NCBI RefSeq assembly: GCF_004345665.1
Contig: NZ_SLWR01000006.1
Location: 213,677 to 277,676, forward strand
DNA length: 64,000 bases
DNA from: Kribbella antiqua
Lineage (GTDB): Bacteria; Actinomycetota; Actinomycetes; Propionibacteriales; Kribbellaceae
Direction: 5' to 3'
The notes under the pieces are model-generated. The model had not been told where the DNA came from, made no database searches, and saw nothing but the letters and a program-made list of their open reading frames with translations. Shown here piece by piece: positions 7,890-15,788 of the stretch; positions within the stretch are counted from its first letter, which is position 1, and every line of letters starts with the position of its first letter. The position numbers and the translations under genes were made by a program.

Positions 7890-9124
7890 CCGTGATGACC
7901 TCCACTTCCCCTGCACCCCGCCCCGTCGTACCCCGCCGGCTCCTGCTCGGGATCGCCGCCTGCGTCGTGCTGGTCGCACTCGGCGCCTGGGCGGCGGGCC
8001 TTTTCGGCGGCATGATCGACCTGCGCGTCTACCGGATGGGCGGCTCGGTGCTGCTCGACGGTGGTTCCCTGTACGACGCGCAGCTGCCGGGCGGCTCCGG
8101 TCTCCCGTTCACGTACCCGCCGTTCGCCGCGATCGTGATGGTGCCGCTGGCCGCTGTGCCGTGGGGTGTCGCGCTGGTGGTCTGGACGACGATCTCGGTG
8201 CTGTGCATCAGCGCCCTCTGGCGGACCAGCCTGCCCAAGACGGCCTGGTCGTTCTTCACGCAGCGCAAGCGCACCGTCCTCCTGATCGCGCTTACTCTGC
8301 TGTCCCTGTTGCTGGAACCGGTTTGGCAGACGATCCAGTTCGGCCAGATCAACCTGTTGCTGACGGCAATGATCCTGCTGGACCTGGTCCGCCCGGCCGA
8401 CGCGCGCCTGCGCGGCTTCTGGCTCGGTGTCACGATCGGCATCAAGCTGACTCCGCTGCCGTTCCTGGCGCTGTTGGTCGTCACCAAGCAGTGGGGTGCG
8501 CTGCGCAACGCCGTACTCGGTCTGGTGGCGACGATGGCGATCGGGTTCGCGATCGTGCCGCACCAGTCCTGGCGCTACTGGACCGACGTCATGCTCGACG
8601 CCAACCGGGTGGGCGGCATCGCCTACACCGGCAACCAGTCGTTCCGCGGCTTCCTCACCCGGATCGGCGACGAGGCGTCCTGGGTGGTGCCGACCTGGTT
8701 CCTGTTGTCGGCCGTCTTCGGTCTGCTGGTGCTCTGGCTGGCCAGGCGGTACTGGCTGGCGGACGAGCGGATCACCGCGATCTCCGTGATGGCTCTGGCC
8801 GTTCTGTACGCGTCACCGATCTCCTGGAGCCACCACTGGGTCTGGATCATCCCACTCGGCGTGAGCCTGATCCGCTCGGTCAACCGGGTCTGGGGCCTCA
8901 ACCCGGCCGTGGTGACCGGAGTGCTCTGGTACGGCCTGTTCGTGCTCCGCTCGATCTGGTGGGTGCCGTACCGCGACGACCGCGAGCTCAGCTGGTCGTT
9001 CTGGCAGTCGATCCCCGGCAACTCGCACCTGATCCTCGGCCTGATCGCCTTCATCATCCTGGCGGTCACCAGTCGAAGCCTGCCTAAACCGCAGCCAGCT
9101 CCCGCAACGGCCCAGCAAGCCTGA
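7886..9124 (+). CDS. GT87-family polyprenyl-phosphate mannosyltransferase-like membrane protein
   Basis: 412 residues and about ten hydrophobic segments. The sequence DLRVYRMGGSVLLDGGSLYD after the first membrane helix, followed by LPFTYPPFAAIVMVPLA, is the hallmark of GT87 (DUF2029) enzymes such as mycobacterial PimE, which transfer mannose from polyprenyl-phosphate-mannose to envelope glycolipids; the DLRVYR aspartate is the expected catalytic residue. The GTG at 7886 overlaps the HAD stop; an ATG at 7895 is a second possible start. The last 41 bp overlap the 3' end of the opposing nucleotidyltransferase gene. Acceptor unknown. Confidence 0.8.
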   Translation: MTVMTSTSPAPRPVVPRRLLLGIAACVVLVALGAWAAGLFGGMIDLRVYRMGGSVLLDGGSLYDAQLPGGSGLPFTYPPFAAIVMVPLAAVPWGVALVVWTTISVLCISALWRTSLPKTAWSFFTQRKRTVLLIALTLLSLLLEPVWQTIQFGQINLLLTAMILLDLVRPADARLRGFWLGVTIGIKLTPLPFLALLVVTKQWGALRNAVLGLVATMAIGFAIVPHQSWRYWTDVMLDANRVGGIAYTGNQSFRGFLTRIGDEASWVVPTWFLLSAVFGLLVLWLARRYWLADERITAISVMALAVLYASPISWSHHWVWIIPLGVSLIRSVNRVWGLNPAVVTGVLWYGLFVLRSIWWVPYRDDRELSWSFWQSIPGNSHLILGLIAFIILAVTSRSLPKPQPAPATAQQA

Positions 9125-9821
9125 CAGCCAGCTCAGAGTCGACATAGCCGATCTCACGCACCAGTACGTCGACACTGGCGCGAAAGGCACGCTGCAGTTC
9201 GGCGTGCTCCAGCGAGCGCACCAGAGTCGCCTCAACACCCGCAGTGGTGGCCGCTGGCAACAGGTGAAGTCCGCGCCCCTGTGAGTGCGGCACACCGTGG
9301 CGCAAGCACGCCAGCATCAGCACGTGATCCCGCACCCCGCTGATCATGTACTCCGCCTGCCACGCCTTACGCCGCGCAATGCTCGACCGCGCGTGCAACG
9401 CGTACAGCCACCCCATTCCCACCAGATCGTGCGCGGCCGGCGCACTCGACACCGGCTGGTCGGAGGCCTCACCGAATAGCAGCTGGAAGGTGGGAGCCTT
9501 CGCACCAAACTCACCAGTCGGTGCGAAGGCGATATCGACCTGCAAAGTCGATTTCAGTAGGAAGACCCGATAGACCGTTGCACCCGACCACACATCGGTG
9601 TGATGCACGGCGCCGTGCTCTCCATAGAGAAGCGACGTCCAGTCGGCCAGCACGGCCTCCTGGTGGGGACCCACCGAGAGTACGAGGTCGACGTCGGACC
9701 ACTCGTCCTCGGCGTGCACGGCTGCTGAGCCAGTCAGCGCTGCGCCAGCTACACGCGCGTCGGCGCGTGCTGCTGCGACGAGTGCGTCCCGCAGAGCTGA
9801 CCGCTCGGCAACCGTGTACAT
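9084..9821 (-). CDS. Nucleotidyltransferase domain protein
   Basis: 245 residues. The N-terminal ~110 residues carry the polymerase-beta-type core: GS at 31-32 and SDVDLVLSV (Asp43, Asp45), with a later QVDIAFAP likely giving the third carboxylate. The C-terminal half is helical, as in aminoglycoside nucleotidyltransferase-like and minimal nucleotidyltransferase proteins. The substrate is unknown and resistance should not be assumed. It is the last gene of a minus-strand unit: its ATG shares one base with the stop of the membrane protein upstream. Its 3' end overlaps the GT87 gene. Confidence 0.75.
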   Translation of the reverse strand: MYTVAERSALRDALVAAARADARVAGAALTGSAAVHAEDEWSDVDLVLSVGPHQEAVLADWTSLLYGEHGAVHHTDVWSGATVYRVFLLKSTLQVDIAFAPTGEFGAKAPTFQLLFGEASDQPVSSAPAAHDLVGMGWLYALHARSSIARRKAWQAEYMISGVRDHVLMLACLRHGVPHSQGRGLHLLPAATTAGVEATLVRSLEHAELQRAFRASVDVLVREIGYVDSELAVRLAGPLRELAAV

Positions 9822-11152
9822 CAGGAGGAGAACAGTAGGAGTAGACCGCCGACGGTGTACCCGACCATGACGATCAACAAGGGAAGCTGACCGGCCAGCG
9901 CGCGTGCCCGCGGGAACAGCGCGACCGCACGGTCATGAGCCGACATGACACCCAGCAGGTGACCGCCCACCACTGCCAGCACCTGGATCACGGCGATCGT
10001 TCCGCTGTGGTTGGTGATCCCGGTGTTCACCGCGAGCAGTCCGGTGCCGAAGACGTTGGCGCCGTTGCTGAGCGGGTCGCTGAGGTAGATGAGCGTCCGC
10101 TGCCCCTCCAGGATGAACAGCGTCATGTAGTGCGCAATGACGTATCCGAGGGCGATCGGTACGACGGAGTGCGCGAACAACCCGGGCAACGCCGTACGGG
10201 CGCTATGGGACAGCCGCCCGGCCAGCAGCGTCGCACCCGAGTACGTGACCAGCACGAACAGGATGAACACGATCAGCGCGCACGTGCCGAGGAATGTCAT
10301 CGAGTAGTCGGTGTTCTGCGCCCAGCCGATCCACGCCGACGAGTTGGAGAAGCCGTCGTACGCCGTGGATCCGAGGAGCGCGGCGACCATGCCGACCAAG
10401 CCGGGCTGCGGCTTCAGGCCGTCGAGGTTCTCCAGCGGCCGCCGAAGCACCAGCTTCCCGTCGGTACGGCGGCCCCACGGGGACAGCCGCGACATCAGGG
10501 TCGCGTAGACCTCGAACGGGTCGCCGGTCGAGAACCACCGCTCGCCGAACAGAATCGCGCCGAACATGGTGATCACGACGTACAACGCGAGCCAGGCCTG
10601 CAGCACTGGGATCGTTGCGCGGTCCGGCGCGACCAGCTCCAGCCAGGTGAAGGCGAAGATGCCCAGCGCCGCCGGCCACAGACCGAGCCAGGACGGCAGC
10701 TCCAGCAGACCCTTCGACGGCGGTTGCCGGAGTGCCTTGCAGAGCAGCAGGTGGATGGTACGCAGCGGGTTCAGCGTCCGCCAGACCGGGCCGAGCAGAA
10801 TCGAGATCGGCACCAGCCCGACCCACACCAGGATGTAGATGAACCCGAAGATCGGGTTGGTCAGCCGGTCCACACCGAACAGCAGCGAGACCATCGCGTA
10901 GAGGAAGATCGCCAGCCCGACGAGCCGGACGACCCACCGGAGCCACCCGGCGTCGACAGTCCGGGTGATTGCGTCTGGCAACGACCGGCCGGAGGTGTTG
11001 CCCTGGTACTTCGGGTTGCGCCAGGCCAGGCCGAGGATGACGAATGACAGCGCGATCGCGACCGCGGCGCCGCCGACGGCGAGACCGAACGGGATCGGCA
11101 GGTCCTGCCGGCCGCCGATCCCGTGCAGTGGGATGAAGAGAGGCACGCTCAC
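9821..11152 (-). CDS. Polytopic integral membrane protein of unknown function
   Basis: 443 residues with about ten hydrophobic segments, for example GLAVGGAAVAIALSFVILGL near the start and LPLLIVMVGYTVGGLLLLF at the end. A central cytoplasmic or periplasmic stretch lies around RLSPWGRRTDGKLVLRRPLE. Conserved-looking polar residues inside membrane regions include AHYMTLFILEGQRTLIY and TGITNHSG. I recognise no named family. Its start overlaps the stop of a cupredoxin lipoprotein by four bases, and its stop overlaps the nucleotidyltransferase start by one, so the three are likely one transcript. A role in metal or redox handling is only suggested by the cupredoxin neighbour. Confidence 0.7.
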   Translation of the reverse strand: MSVPLFIPLHGIGGRQDLPIPFGLAVGGAAVAIALSFVILGLAWRNPKYQGNTSGRSLPDAITRTVDAGWLRWVVRLVGLAIFLYAMVSLLFGVDRLTNPIFGFIYILVWVGLVPISILLGPVWRTLNPLRTIHLLLCKALRQPPSKGLLELPSWLGLWPAALGIFAFTWLELVAPDRATIPVLQAWLALYVVITMFGAILFGERWFSTGDPFEVYATLMSRLSPWGRRTDGKLVLRRPLENLDGLKPQPGLVGMVAALLGSTAYDGFSNSSAWIGWAQNTDYSMTFLGTCALIVFILFVLVTYSGATLLAGRLSHSARTALPGLFAHSVVPIALGYVIAHYMTLFILEGQRTLIYLSDPLSNGANVFGTGLLAVNTGITNHSGTIAVIQVLAVVGGHLLGVMSAHDRAVALFPRARALAGQLPLLIVMVGYTVGGLLLLFSS

Positions 11153-11628
11153 GACACGACGAGTTTGGCGACCAGCTTGCCGCTCTCGTGGGTCTCGATC
11201 TCGAAGGTGCCCTTCATGTCCGCGGTGAACTTGACCGACGCCGGCTTGCCCGGGGCCAGCTCGATCTCCTTGTCGTAGCCGTGGATGTGCACCTCGTCCG
11301 CGGCGTCGCTGACCGCGGTGACCAGGACGGTCTGGCCGGCCTTCGCCTTGATGGTGGCGCCGCTCGGGTTGACCTTGCCGTTGGCAACCGTGACGTTGAT
11401 GGTCACATCGGCCTGCTCACCGGACGGGTCGGCGGTGTTCGACGGGCTCGAGGTGTTCGGCGTACTCGCGGGAGTGTTCGAGGGAGTCGTGGCCGGCGTG
11501 CTGGACGACGCGGTGGTGCTGGGGGTGCTGCTGCCACTGTCGGAGTCGCCGCCACAGCCGGCCAGGACCAGCATGCCGAGAGCGGGGAGGAGAGCGGTGG
11601 CGGTACCGCGGATCAGCGTCGAACGCAT
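11149..11628 (-). CDS. Cupredoxin-domain lipoprotein
   Basis: 159 residues. A lipoprotein signal with lipobox LAGC (Cys25) is followed by a Ser/Thr/Pro-rich tether (~28-70) and a cupredoxin-like beta domain (~72-159). Candidate metal ligands are His114 and His116 (EVHIHGYD) and His147 (ETHESG). There is no cysteine in the domain, so a classical type-1 copper site is not complete; the protein may bind copper differently or act as a chaperone. It is first in the minus-strand unit with the membrane protein and nucleotidyltransferase. GAAAGG lies upstream of the ATG. Confidence 0.8.
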   Translation of the reverse strand: MRSTLIRGTATALLPALGMLVLAGCGGDSDSGSSTPSTTASSSTPATTPSNTPASTPNTSSPSNTADPSGEQADVTINVTVANGKVNPSGATIKAKAGQTVLVTAVSDAADEVHIHGYDKEIELAPGKPASVKFTADMKGTFEIETHESGKLVAKLVVS

Positions 11629-11800
11629 CGGTCGAGGGGCCTTTCAAAAGGTCGTAGAAAGTCTCAGGGCGCGGGACACGCCCTCTTGCCTGACGAACAC
11701 CAATACCGCAGTGTTCCCGTTGTGCCAGTGTCGCAGCCCACTGTCGGCGCAGGCCGCTAGGGTGACGGGACAGGCAAACCAGAGAGGAAGGTGACCCCCG
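11629..11800. promoter_or_regulatory. Divergent promoter region, cupredoxin / WS-DGAT
   Basis: 172 bp between two divergent starts. For the plus gene a TAGGGT hexamer at 11757-11762 may be a -10, and GAGGAAGGTGA precedes the ATG at 11801. Nothing in the region decides the minus promoter. Confidence 0.35.
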
Positions 11801-13276
11801 ATGCCGGACCGGTTGACGTCGCTCGACCTCACCTTCCTCAAGGCCGAGTCGCCGGCTACCCCGATGCATGTCGGGACGGTCGACATCTTCGAGCCGCCGG
11901 TGCACGGTGACGACGGGTTCGACTACGAGAGCCTGGTCGCCCTGATCCGGGACCGGATCGCCTTCGTGCCGCGCTACCGGCAGCGGATCCAGCAGGTGCC
12001 CGGCCGGTTCGCCGGTCCCGTCTGGGTGGATGACGAAGAGTTCGACATCACTTTCCACGTACGGCGTTCGGCCCTGCCCCGGCCGGGGACGCACGCCCAA
12101 CTGCTGGAGCTGGTCGCCCGGATCATGTCCCGCCGGCTCGACCGGGCCCGGCCGCTGTGGGAGATGTACCTGGTCGAGGGCCTGCAGGGCGACCGGTTCG
12201 CCATTATCGCCAAGTCCCACCAGGCGCTTGTCGACGGCAACAGTACGGTCGACATCGGCCAGGTCGTGCTGGATGCGACCGCCCACCCCCGCGAGACCCC
12301 GACCGACACCTGGCAGCCGGGCCATCCGCCGTCCGCGCTCGAGCTGCTGGCCGGTGTGTTCGCCGACGCGACAAGGCATCCGACCGCCGTACTGGAGCTG
12401 GCAAGGGCCGAGATGGCCAGCCTGACCGGGTCCACGTCGGTGCGCGAGGTGCTGGGGGATGTGGTCGGCTCGCTGGTCGCGCAGCGGCACGTGCAGGAGA
12501 GCTCACTGCACGTGAAAACCTCCGGTCAGCGCCGGTTCGCCACCGTGCAGACCGACCTGGAGGACTACCGGACTGTCCGGGCCATGCACGGCGGCACGGT
12601 GAACGACGTGGTCCTCGCCGTGGTCGCCGGTGCGTTCCGGGCCTGGATGATGACCCGGGGTGAGGGCGTCGGTCCGACCCGGAGCGTGCGCGCCGTGGTC
12701 CCGGTCAGCATCCGCGACGACGAGGACGACGAGCCGACTTCGCTCGGCTCCCGGGTGATCGCCTCGACCGTGAACCTGCCGGTCGGGGAGAACTCCCCGG
12801 TCATGCGGCTGCACCAGATCTCGTACCAGACCAAGGTGCACAAGGACACCGGCCGCGCGGTCAGCGCCCGCTCGCTGGTCGGCATCGCCGGGTTCGCGCC
12901 GACCACGCTGCACGCTCTGGCCGCCCGCGTCGCGACCGCGACCGTCCGCCCGATCGACGACGTAGTGATCACGAACGTGCCCGGACCGCAGTTCCCGCTG
13001 TTCGCAGCCGGTGCGCCGATGCTGGCGTCGTACCCGGTGGTGCCGCTGATGCCGGGACAAGGGCTGTCCGTCGGCGTCACGTCGTACGACGGGAAGGTGT
13101 CCTTCGGGCTGAACGCGGACCGGACCGCGATGCCGGATCTGGCCGTCTTCGCCCAATGCGTGACCGATGCGCTGGACGAGTTGCTCGAGACCACCAGGGG
13201 CAGCCGCAACCGGGCCTCCCGGGGCCGGAAGAAGCCCCGCAGTACGACAAGTACGACGAAGAAGGCGGGCTCATGA
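11801..13276 (+). CDS. Wax ester synthase / diacylglycerol acyltransferase (WS/DGAT) family
   Basis: 491 residues, the usual family length. The acyltransferase motif is KSHQALVDGN at about 138-147: His140 and Asp145 keep the HxxxxD core, but the usual second His is Gln. Other family landmarks are PMHVGTVDIFE, RRLDRARPLWEMYLVEGL, VVPVSIR near the middle, and ITNVPGPQFPLF. These enzymes esterify acyl-CoA to fatty alcohols or diacylglycerol for storage lipid; actinobacteria carry many paralogues and substrate is not predictable. A Lys/Arg/Ser/Thr-rich tail ends the protein. Its stop overlaps the next start (ATGA at 13273). Confidence 0.88.
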   Translation: MPDRLTSLDLTFLKAESPATPMHVGTVDIFEPPVHGDDGFDYESLVALIRDRIAFVPRYRQRIQQVPGRFAGPVWVDDEEFDITFHVRRSALPRPGTHAQLLELVARIMSRRLDRARPLWEMYLVEGLQGDRFAIIAKSHQALVDGNSTVDIGQVVLDATAHPRETPTDTWQPGHPPSALELLAGVFADATRHPTAVLELARAEMASLTGSTSVREVLGDVVGSLVAQRHVQESSLHVKTSGQRRFATVQTDLEDYRTVRAMHGGTVNDVVLAVVAGAFRAWMMTRGEGVGPTRSVRAVVPVSIRDDEDDEPTSLGSRVIASTVNLPVGENSPVMRLHQISYQTKVHKDTGRAVSARSLVGIAGFAPTTLHALAARVATATVRPIDDVVITNVPGPQFPLFAAGAPMLASYPVVPLMPGQGLSVGVTSYDGKVSFGLNADRTAMPDLAVFAQCVTDALDELLETTRGSRNRASRGRKKPRSTTSTTKKAGS

Positions 13277-13794
13277 GGGTCTACATCCCATCCACGCTGC
13301 GGCTGCTCGACGTGGCCTGCCACACCGGCGAGTTCGGCCCACCCCCGCTGACCGCGTACGCCGTGACTCCGGCGCTGCGGGAGTGGTACGCAGAAGGTGA
13401 CGACGAGGAGCTCGAGTACGCCGCCATGGCGCAGGCGGCCCGGGCGTCGGTCGGACTGCTGGCGGCGGATCCGGGCACCCCACGAAGGCGGGTCGTGGTC
13501 GCCTGCGAGGTGAGCGCGATTCCGCCGGCGGACGGCACGGTCGAGCTCGGTGACGCCCGGTTGGAGCTGCAGGTGGTGGTGCCGTGGACGACGGTCGCCG
13601 CCGCACATGTCGACTCGGCTGAGGCTGCGGCAGTGGTTGGGCAGGCCGCCGACCTGTGGGGGGCGGCCCAGAATGGTGACGATGACGCTGTTTTCGCGCT
13701 CGACTCGTGCGAGGGTGAAGACCTGCTGTGGTACGCGACTCAGGAAATCCCAGACCTGCTTGCGGCCGAAGGGCCGAACGGGCGGCAGGCTTGA
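13273..13794 (+). CDS. DUF6912-like conserved protein
   Basis: 173 residues starting MRVYIPSTLRLLDVA, with AVTPALREWYAEGDDEELEY following, which I recognise as the actinobacterial DUF6912 type. It has no signal peptide or membrane segment and is acidic. The function is not known. The ATG overlaps the WS/DGAT stop by four bases and the Ku gene starts 15 bp after its stop, so the three are probably co-transcribed. Identification rests on memory of the family pattern. Confidence 0.7.
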   Translation: MRVYIPSTLRLLDVACHTGEFGPPPLTAYAVTPALREWYAEGDDEELEYAAMAQAARASVGLLAADPGTPRRRVVVACEVSAIPPADGTVELGDARLELQVVVPWTTVAAAHVDSAEAAAVVGQAADLWGAAQNGDDDAVFALDSCEGEDLLWYATQEIPDLLAAEGPNGRQA

Positions 13795-13809
13795 GCTGAC
13801 AGGGAGCTG

Positions 13810-14736
13810 ATGGCGATGCAGGCGATCTGGAAGGGGGCCATCTCGTTCGGGATGGTGACGATCCCCATCAAAGTTTTCAGCGCGACCGAAGAGAAGGACA
13901 TCTCGTTCCGCCAGGTGCATGTCGCCGACGGGGGCCGGATCCGGTACAAGCGGGTCTGCTCCGAGTGCGGCGAGGAAGTGCCGTACTCCGATATCGGCAA
14001 GGGCTACGAGATGGCCGACGGCCGGATGGTGGTGCTGGAGCCGGAGGACTTCGCCGACTTGCCGCTGTCCAGCAAGAAGGTCATCGACGTCCTGGAATTC
14101 GTGCCCGCCGATCAGGTGGACCCGCTGTACCTGGGCAAGTCCTACTACCTGCAGGCCGACGGCGGTCCCGGCGCCAAGCCGTACGTACTGCTGCGGGACG
14201 CGCTGGACGGCTCCGAGCTGTACGCGCTGGTCAAGGTCGCGCTGCGGTCGCGGGAGAGCCTGGGGCTGCTCCGGACGTTCGGCGACATCCTCGTGATGCA
14301 GGTGATGCTCTGGCCGGACGAGGTCCGCGACGCGTCGTTCGCGGCGCCGGCCGACGACGTGGAGATCCGGTCGCAGGAGAAGGCGATGGCGGCGTCGTAC
14401 ATCGACACCCTGCGCGGTGAGTTCGACCCGGACCAGTACCACGACGAGTACCGGCACGCACTCGAGCAGGTGGTCGAGGCGAAGGCGGCAGGCGTGCCGC
14501 TGCCGGAGACCGAGGAGGAAGAGACGGAGGGCGCCGAGGTCGTCGACCTGGTCGCCGCGCTGCGCGCCTCGGTCGAGGCCGCGAAGGCGCGTCGTGCCGG
14601 CGGTGGTGACGCCGCTCCGGCGAAGAAGGCGGCTGCCAAGGCGCCTGCGAAGAAGGCCGCGCCGGCCAAGAAGGCGGCCGCCAAGAAGACCACGGCGAAG
14701 AAGACCGCCAAGAAGACCACGAAGAAGTCGGCATGA
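13810..14736 (+). CDS. ku: Ku protein, non-homologous end joining
   Basis: 308 residues. The Ku core begins MQAIWKGAISFGMVTIPIKV and includes YKRVCSECGEEVPYSDIGKG and KVIDVLEFVPADQVDPLYL. Bacterial Ku forms a homodimer that encircles broken DNA ends and recruits the ligase LigD. The C-terminal ~45 residues are an Ala/Lys-rich repeat tail (KKAAAKAPAKKAAPAKK), seen in actinobacterial Ku and thought to help DNA binding. AGGGAG precedes the ATG; a second ATG two codons later is also possible. No ligD is nearby. Its stop overlaps the VOC gene start by four bases. Confidence 0.93.
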   Translation: MAMQAIWKGAISFGMVTIPIKVFSATEEKDISFRQVHVADGGRIRYKRVCSECGEEVPYSDIGKGYEMADGRMVVLEPEDFADLPLSSKKVIDVLEFVPADQVDPLYLGKSYYLQADGGPGAKPYVLLRDALDGSELYALVKVALRSRESLGLLRTFGDILVMQVMLWPDEVRDASFAAPADDVEIRSQEKAMAASYIDTLRGEFDPDQYHDEYRHALEQVVEAKAAGVPLPETEEEETEGAEVVDLVAALRASVEAAKARRAGGGDAAPAKKAAAKAPAKKAAPAKKAAAKKTTAKKTAKKTTKKSA

Positions 14737-15209
14737 GCGAGCAGATCCCCACCCCGCCGCCAACCCAGACCGAGATTCCCAAGGACGCGTCGGAGATCCC
14801 GCCGGATCCGACCGCGGTGGTGGTCAAGCCGGGTGCGTTCCTGCTCGAGCTCGTTCCGGTGCCGGTGTCGGATGTCGACCGGGCGAAGCGGTTCTACTCC
14901 GAGCAGGCCGGGTTCCATGTCGATGTGGATGTGTCACCGGCGGACGGCGTGCGCATCGTTCAGCTGACCCCGCCAGGGTCGTACTGCTCGATCACCTTGG
15001 TCACCGGGCTGCCTCAGCTCGACATGCCAGCAGGCACGTTGCGCGGGCTGCACCTGGTGGTGAAGGACATCGAGGCGGCGCGGCAGGAGCTGATCGGTCG
15101 TGGCGTCGACGTCAGCGAAACCGAGGACCTCGGCGGCGTCTTCTACGCCTGGTTCAAGGATCCAGACGGCAACACCTGGGCCCTCCAGCACATGCCCTGG
15201 CGGGCCTAG
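14733..15209 (+). CDS. Glyoxalase/VOC superfamily protein
   Basis: 158 residues. After a ~30-residue Pro/Thr-rich start the VOC fold runs from FLLELVPVPVSDVDRAKRFY to FKDPDGNTWALQHMPW. Family metal ligands usually come from paired beta-alpha-beta-beta-beta modules; candidates here are Glu32, His66 (LHLVVKD) and the terminal DPDGN region. VOC proteins include glyoxalase, extradiol dioxygenases and resistance proteins, so substrate is open. The ATG overlaps the Ku stop. Its stop abuts the tail of a hydrolase remnant on the opposite strand. Confidence 0.8.
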   Translation: MSEQIPTPPPTQTEIPKDASEIPPDPTAVVVKPGAFLLELVPVPVSDVDRAKRFYSEQAGFHVDVDVSPADGVRIVQLTPPGSYCSITLVTGLPQLDMPAGTLRGLHLVVKDIEAARQELIGRGVDVSETEDLGGVFYAWFKDPDGNTWALQHMPWRA

Positions 15210-15316
15210 TCGACGAACTTCAGCAGCCGGGCGTTGAACTGGTCGGGGAGCTCGGTCGGCAGACCATGCCCGGCGTCCGGCCACAGCTCGGTTTGGTTAA
15301 TGCCCGACACCAGCCA
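15206..15316 (-). pseudogene. C-terminal remnant of an alpha/beta hydrolase
   Basis: The minus strand encodes TELWPDAGHGLPTELPDQFN followed by ARLLKFVD and a TAG at 15206-15208. The PDAGHG segment with its His is the hallmark of the end of alpha/beta-hydrolase-fold enzymes. Only ~36 codons are recognisable; upstream the frame runs into the SnoaL gene with no nucleophile-elbow motif. I conclude it is a decayed 3' fragment. It lies directly downstream of the SnoaL-like gene on the same strand, so an intact hydrolase may once have been in the same TetR-controlled unit. Confidence 0.65.
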
Positions 15317-15327
15317 CGCCCGCGAAC

Positions 15328-15717
15328 CTACCGCCCCAGCGGCCGCCGCCTCGCGAGGACCCGGCGATGGCTGATCCGCCACCCGTCCAAGGTCCGTACG
15401 ACGACGTCCTCATACGTCACGCTGCCGCAGCTCCCGTCAGCCATGACGCCGATGCCTTTCGATCGCGCGGCAACCTCGTCCGGCCCGGCGTCGGTCAAGA
15501 CGATGTTGGTGACGTGATGACCGACCGGGTTCCTGTCGCCCATCGCTTCGGCCGCTTCCTGCAGCGCCCGTACGCCGGTGATCACGCCGCCGCCGAGGTC
15601 CGTGACGTCGTACTCGACATCGGGGGTGAAGAGGCCGTCGGCGGACTCGCCGGCGTCGACGAGGTGGCCGTGCAGCGAGATCAGGTCGGTGATGGCGATC
15701 CGGTCGGCGAGGTCCAT
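15328..15717 (-). CDS. SnoaL-like / NTF2-fold protein
   Basis: 129 residues: MDLADRIAITDLISLHGHLV, FTPDVEYDVTDLGGGV, VGHHVTNIVLTDAGPDEVAA and WRISHRRVLARR follow the SnoaL_4 / nuclear-transport-factor-2 pattern. Such proteins form cone-shaped dimers and include isomerases, dehydratases and non-enzymatic folds; activity is unknown. It is divergent from the TetR gene at 15777, with two matching palindromes between or at the starts, so it is the likely target of that repressor. Downstream lies the hydrolase remnant. Confidence 0.75.
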   Translation of the reverse strand: MDLADRIAITDLISLHGHLVDAGESADGLFTPDVEYDVTDLGGGVITGVRALQEAAEAMGDRNPVGHHVTNIVLTDAGPDEVAARSKGIGVMADGSCGSVTYEDVVVRTLDGWRISHRRVLARRRPLGR

Positions 15718-15730
15718 CGAGTCCGCTCCT

Positions 15731-15750
15731 AACTGGGGATATCCCCGGTT
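15731..15750. promoter_or_regulatory. TetR operator site 1 (20-bp palindrome)
   Basis: AACTGGGGATATCCCCGGTT is a palindrome with one mismatched pair, 13 bp upstream of the SnoaL start. A related sequence overlaps the TetR start codon. The length and symmetry suit a TetR-family dimer; the assignment is by position. Confidence 0.6.
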
Positions 15751-15768
15751 GAGATTCGAGAGTAGTGT

Positions 15769-15788
15769 AACCAGGGATGTCCCCAGTT
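15769..15788. promoter_or_regulatory. TetR operator site 2, spanning the TetR start codon
   Basis: AACCAGGGATGTCCCCAGTT matches site 1 (same outer AAC...GTT and GGGAT...TCCCC blocks) with a 38-bp centre-to-centre distance. It contains the ATG at 15777-15779, so binding would block transcription start or early elongation of the regulator. Confidence 0.55.

Noticed and set aside
6252..7979. Minus-strand open frame of 575 codons opposite DUF4097 and HAD genes
   Set aside because: Spans two clear plus-strand genes and encodes only Arg/His/Gln-rich sequence; shadow frame.
9821..11152. CopD/copper-resistance assignment for the polytopic membrane protein
   Set aside because: The cupredoxin neighbour is suggestive, but no CopD-like histidine pattern is visible, so I left it unassigned.
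12565..14763. Minus-strand open frame of 732 codons opposite WS/DGAT, DUF6912-like and Ku genes
   Set aside because: It crosses three well-supported genes and has no recognisable domain; its Leu/Arg-rich start is antisense to the lysine-rich Ku tail.
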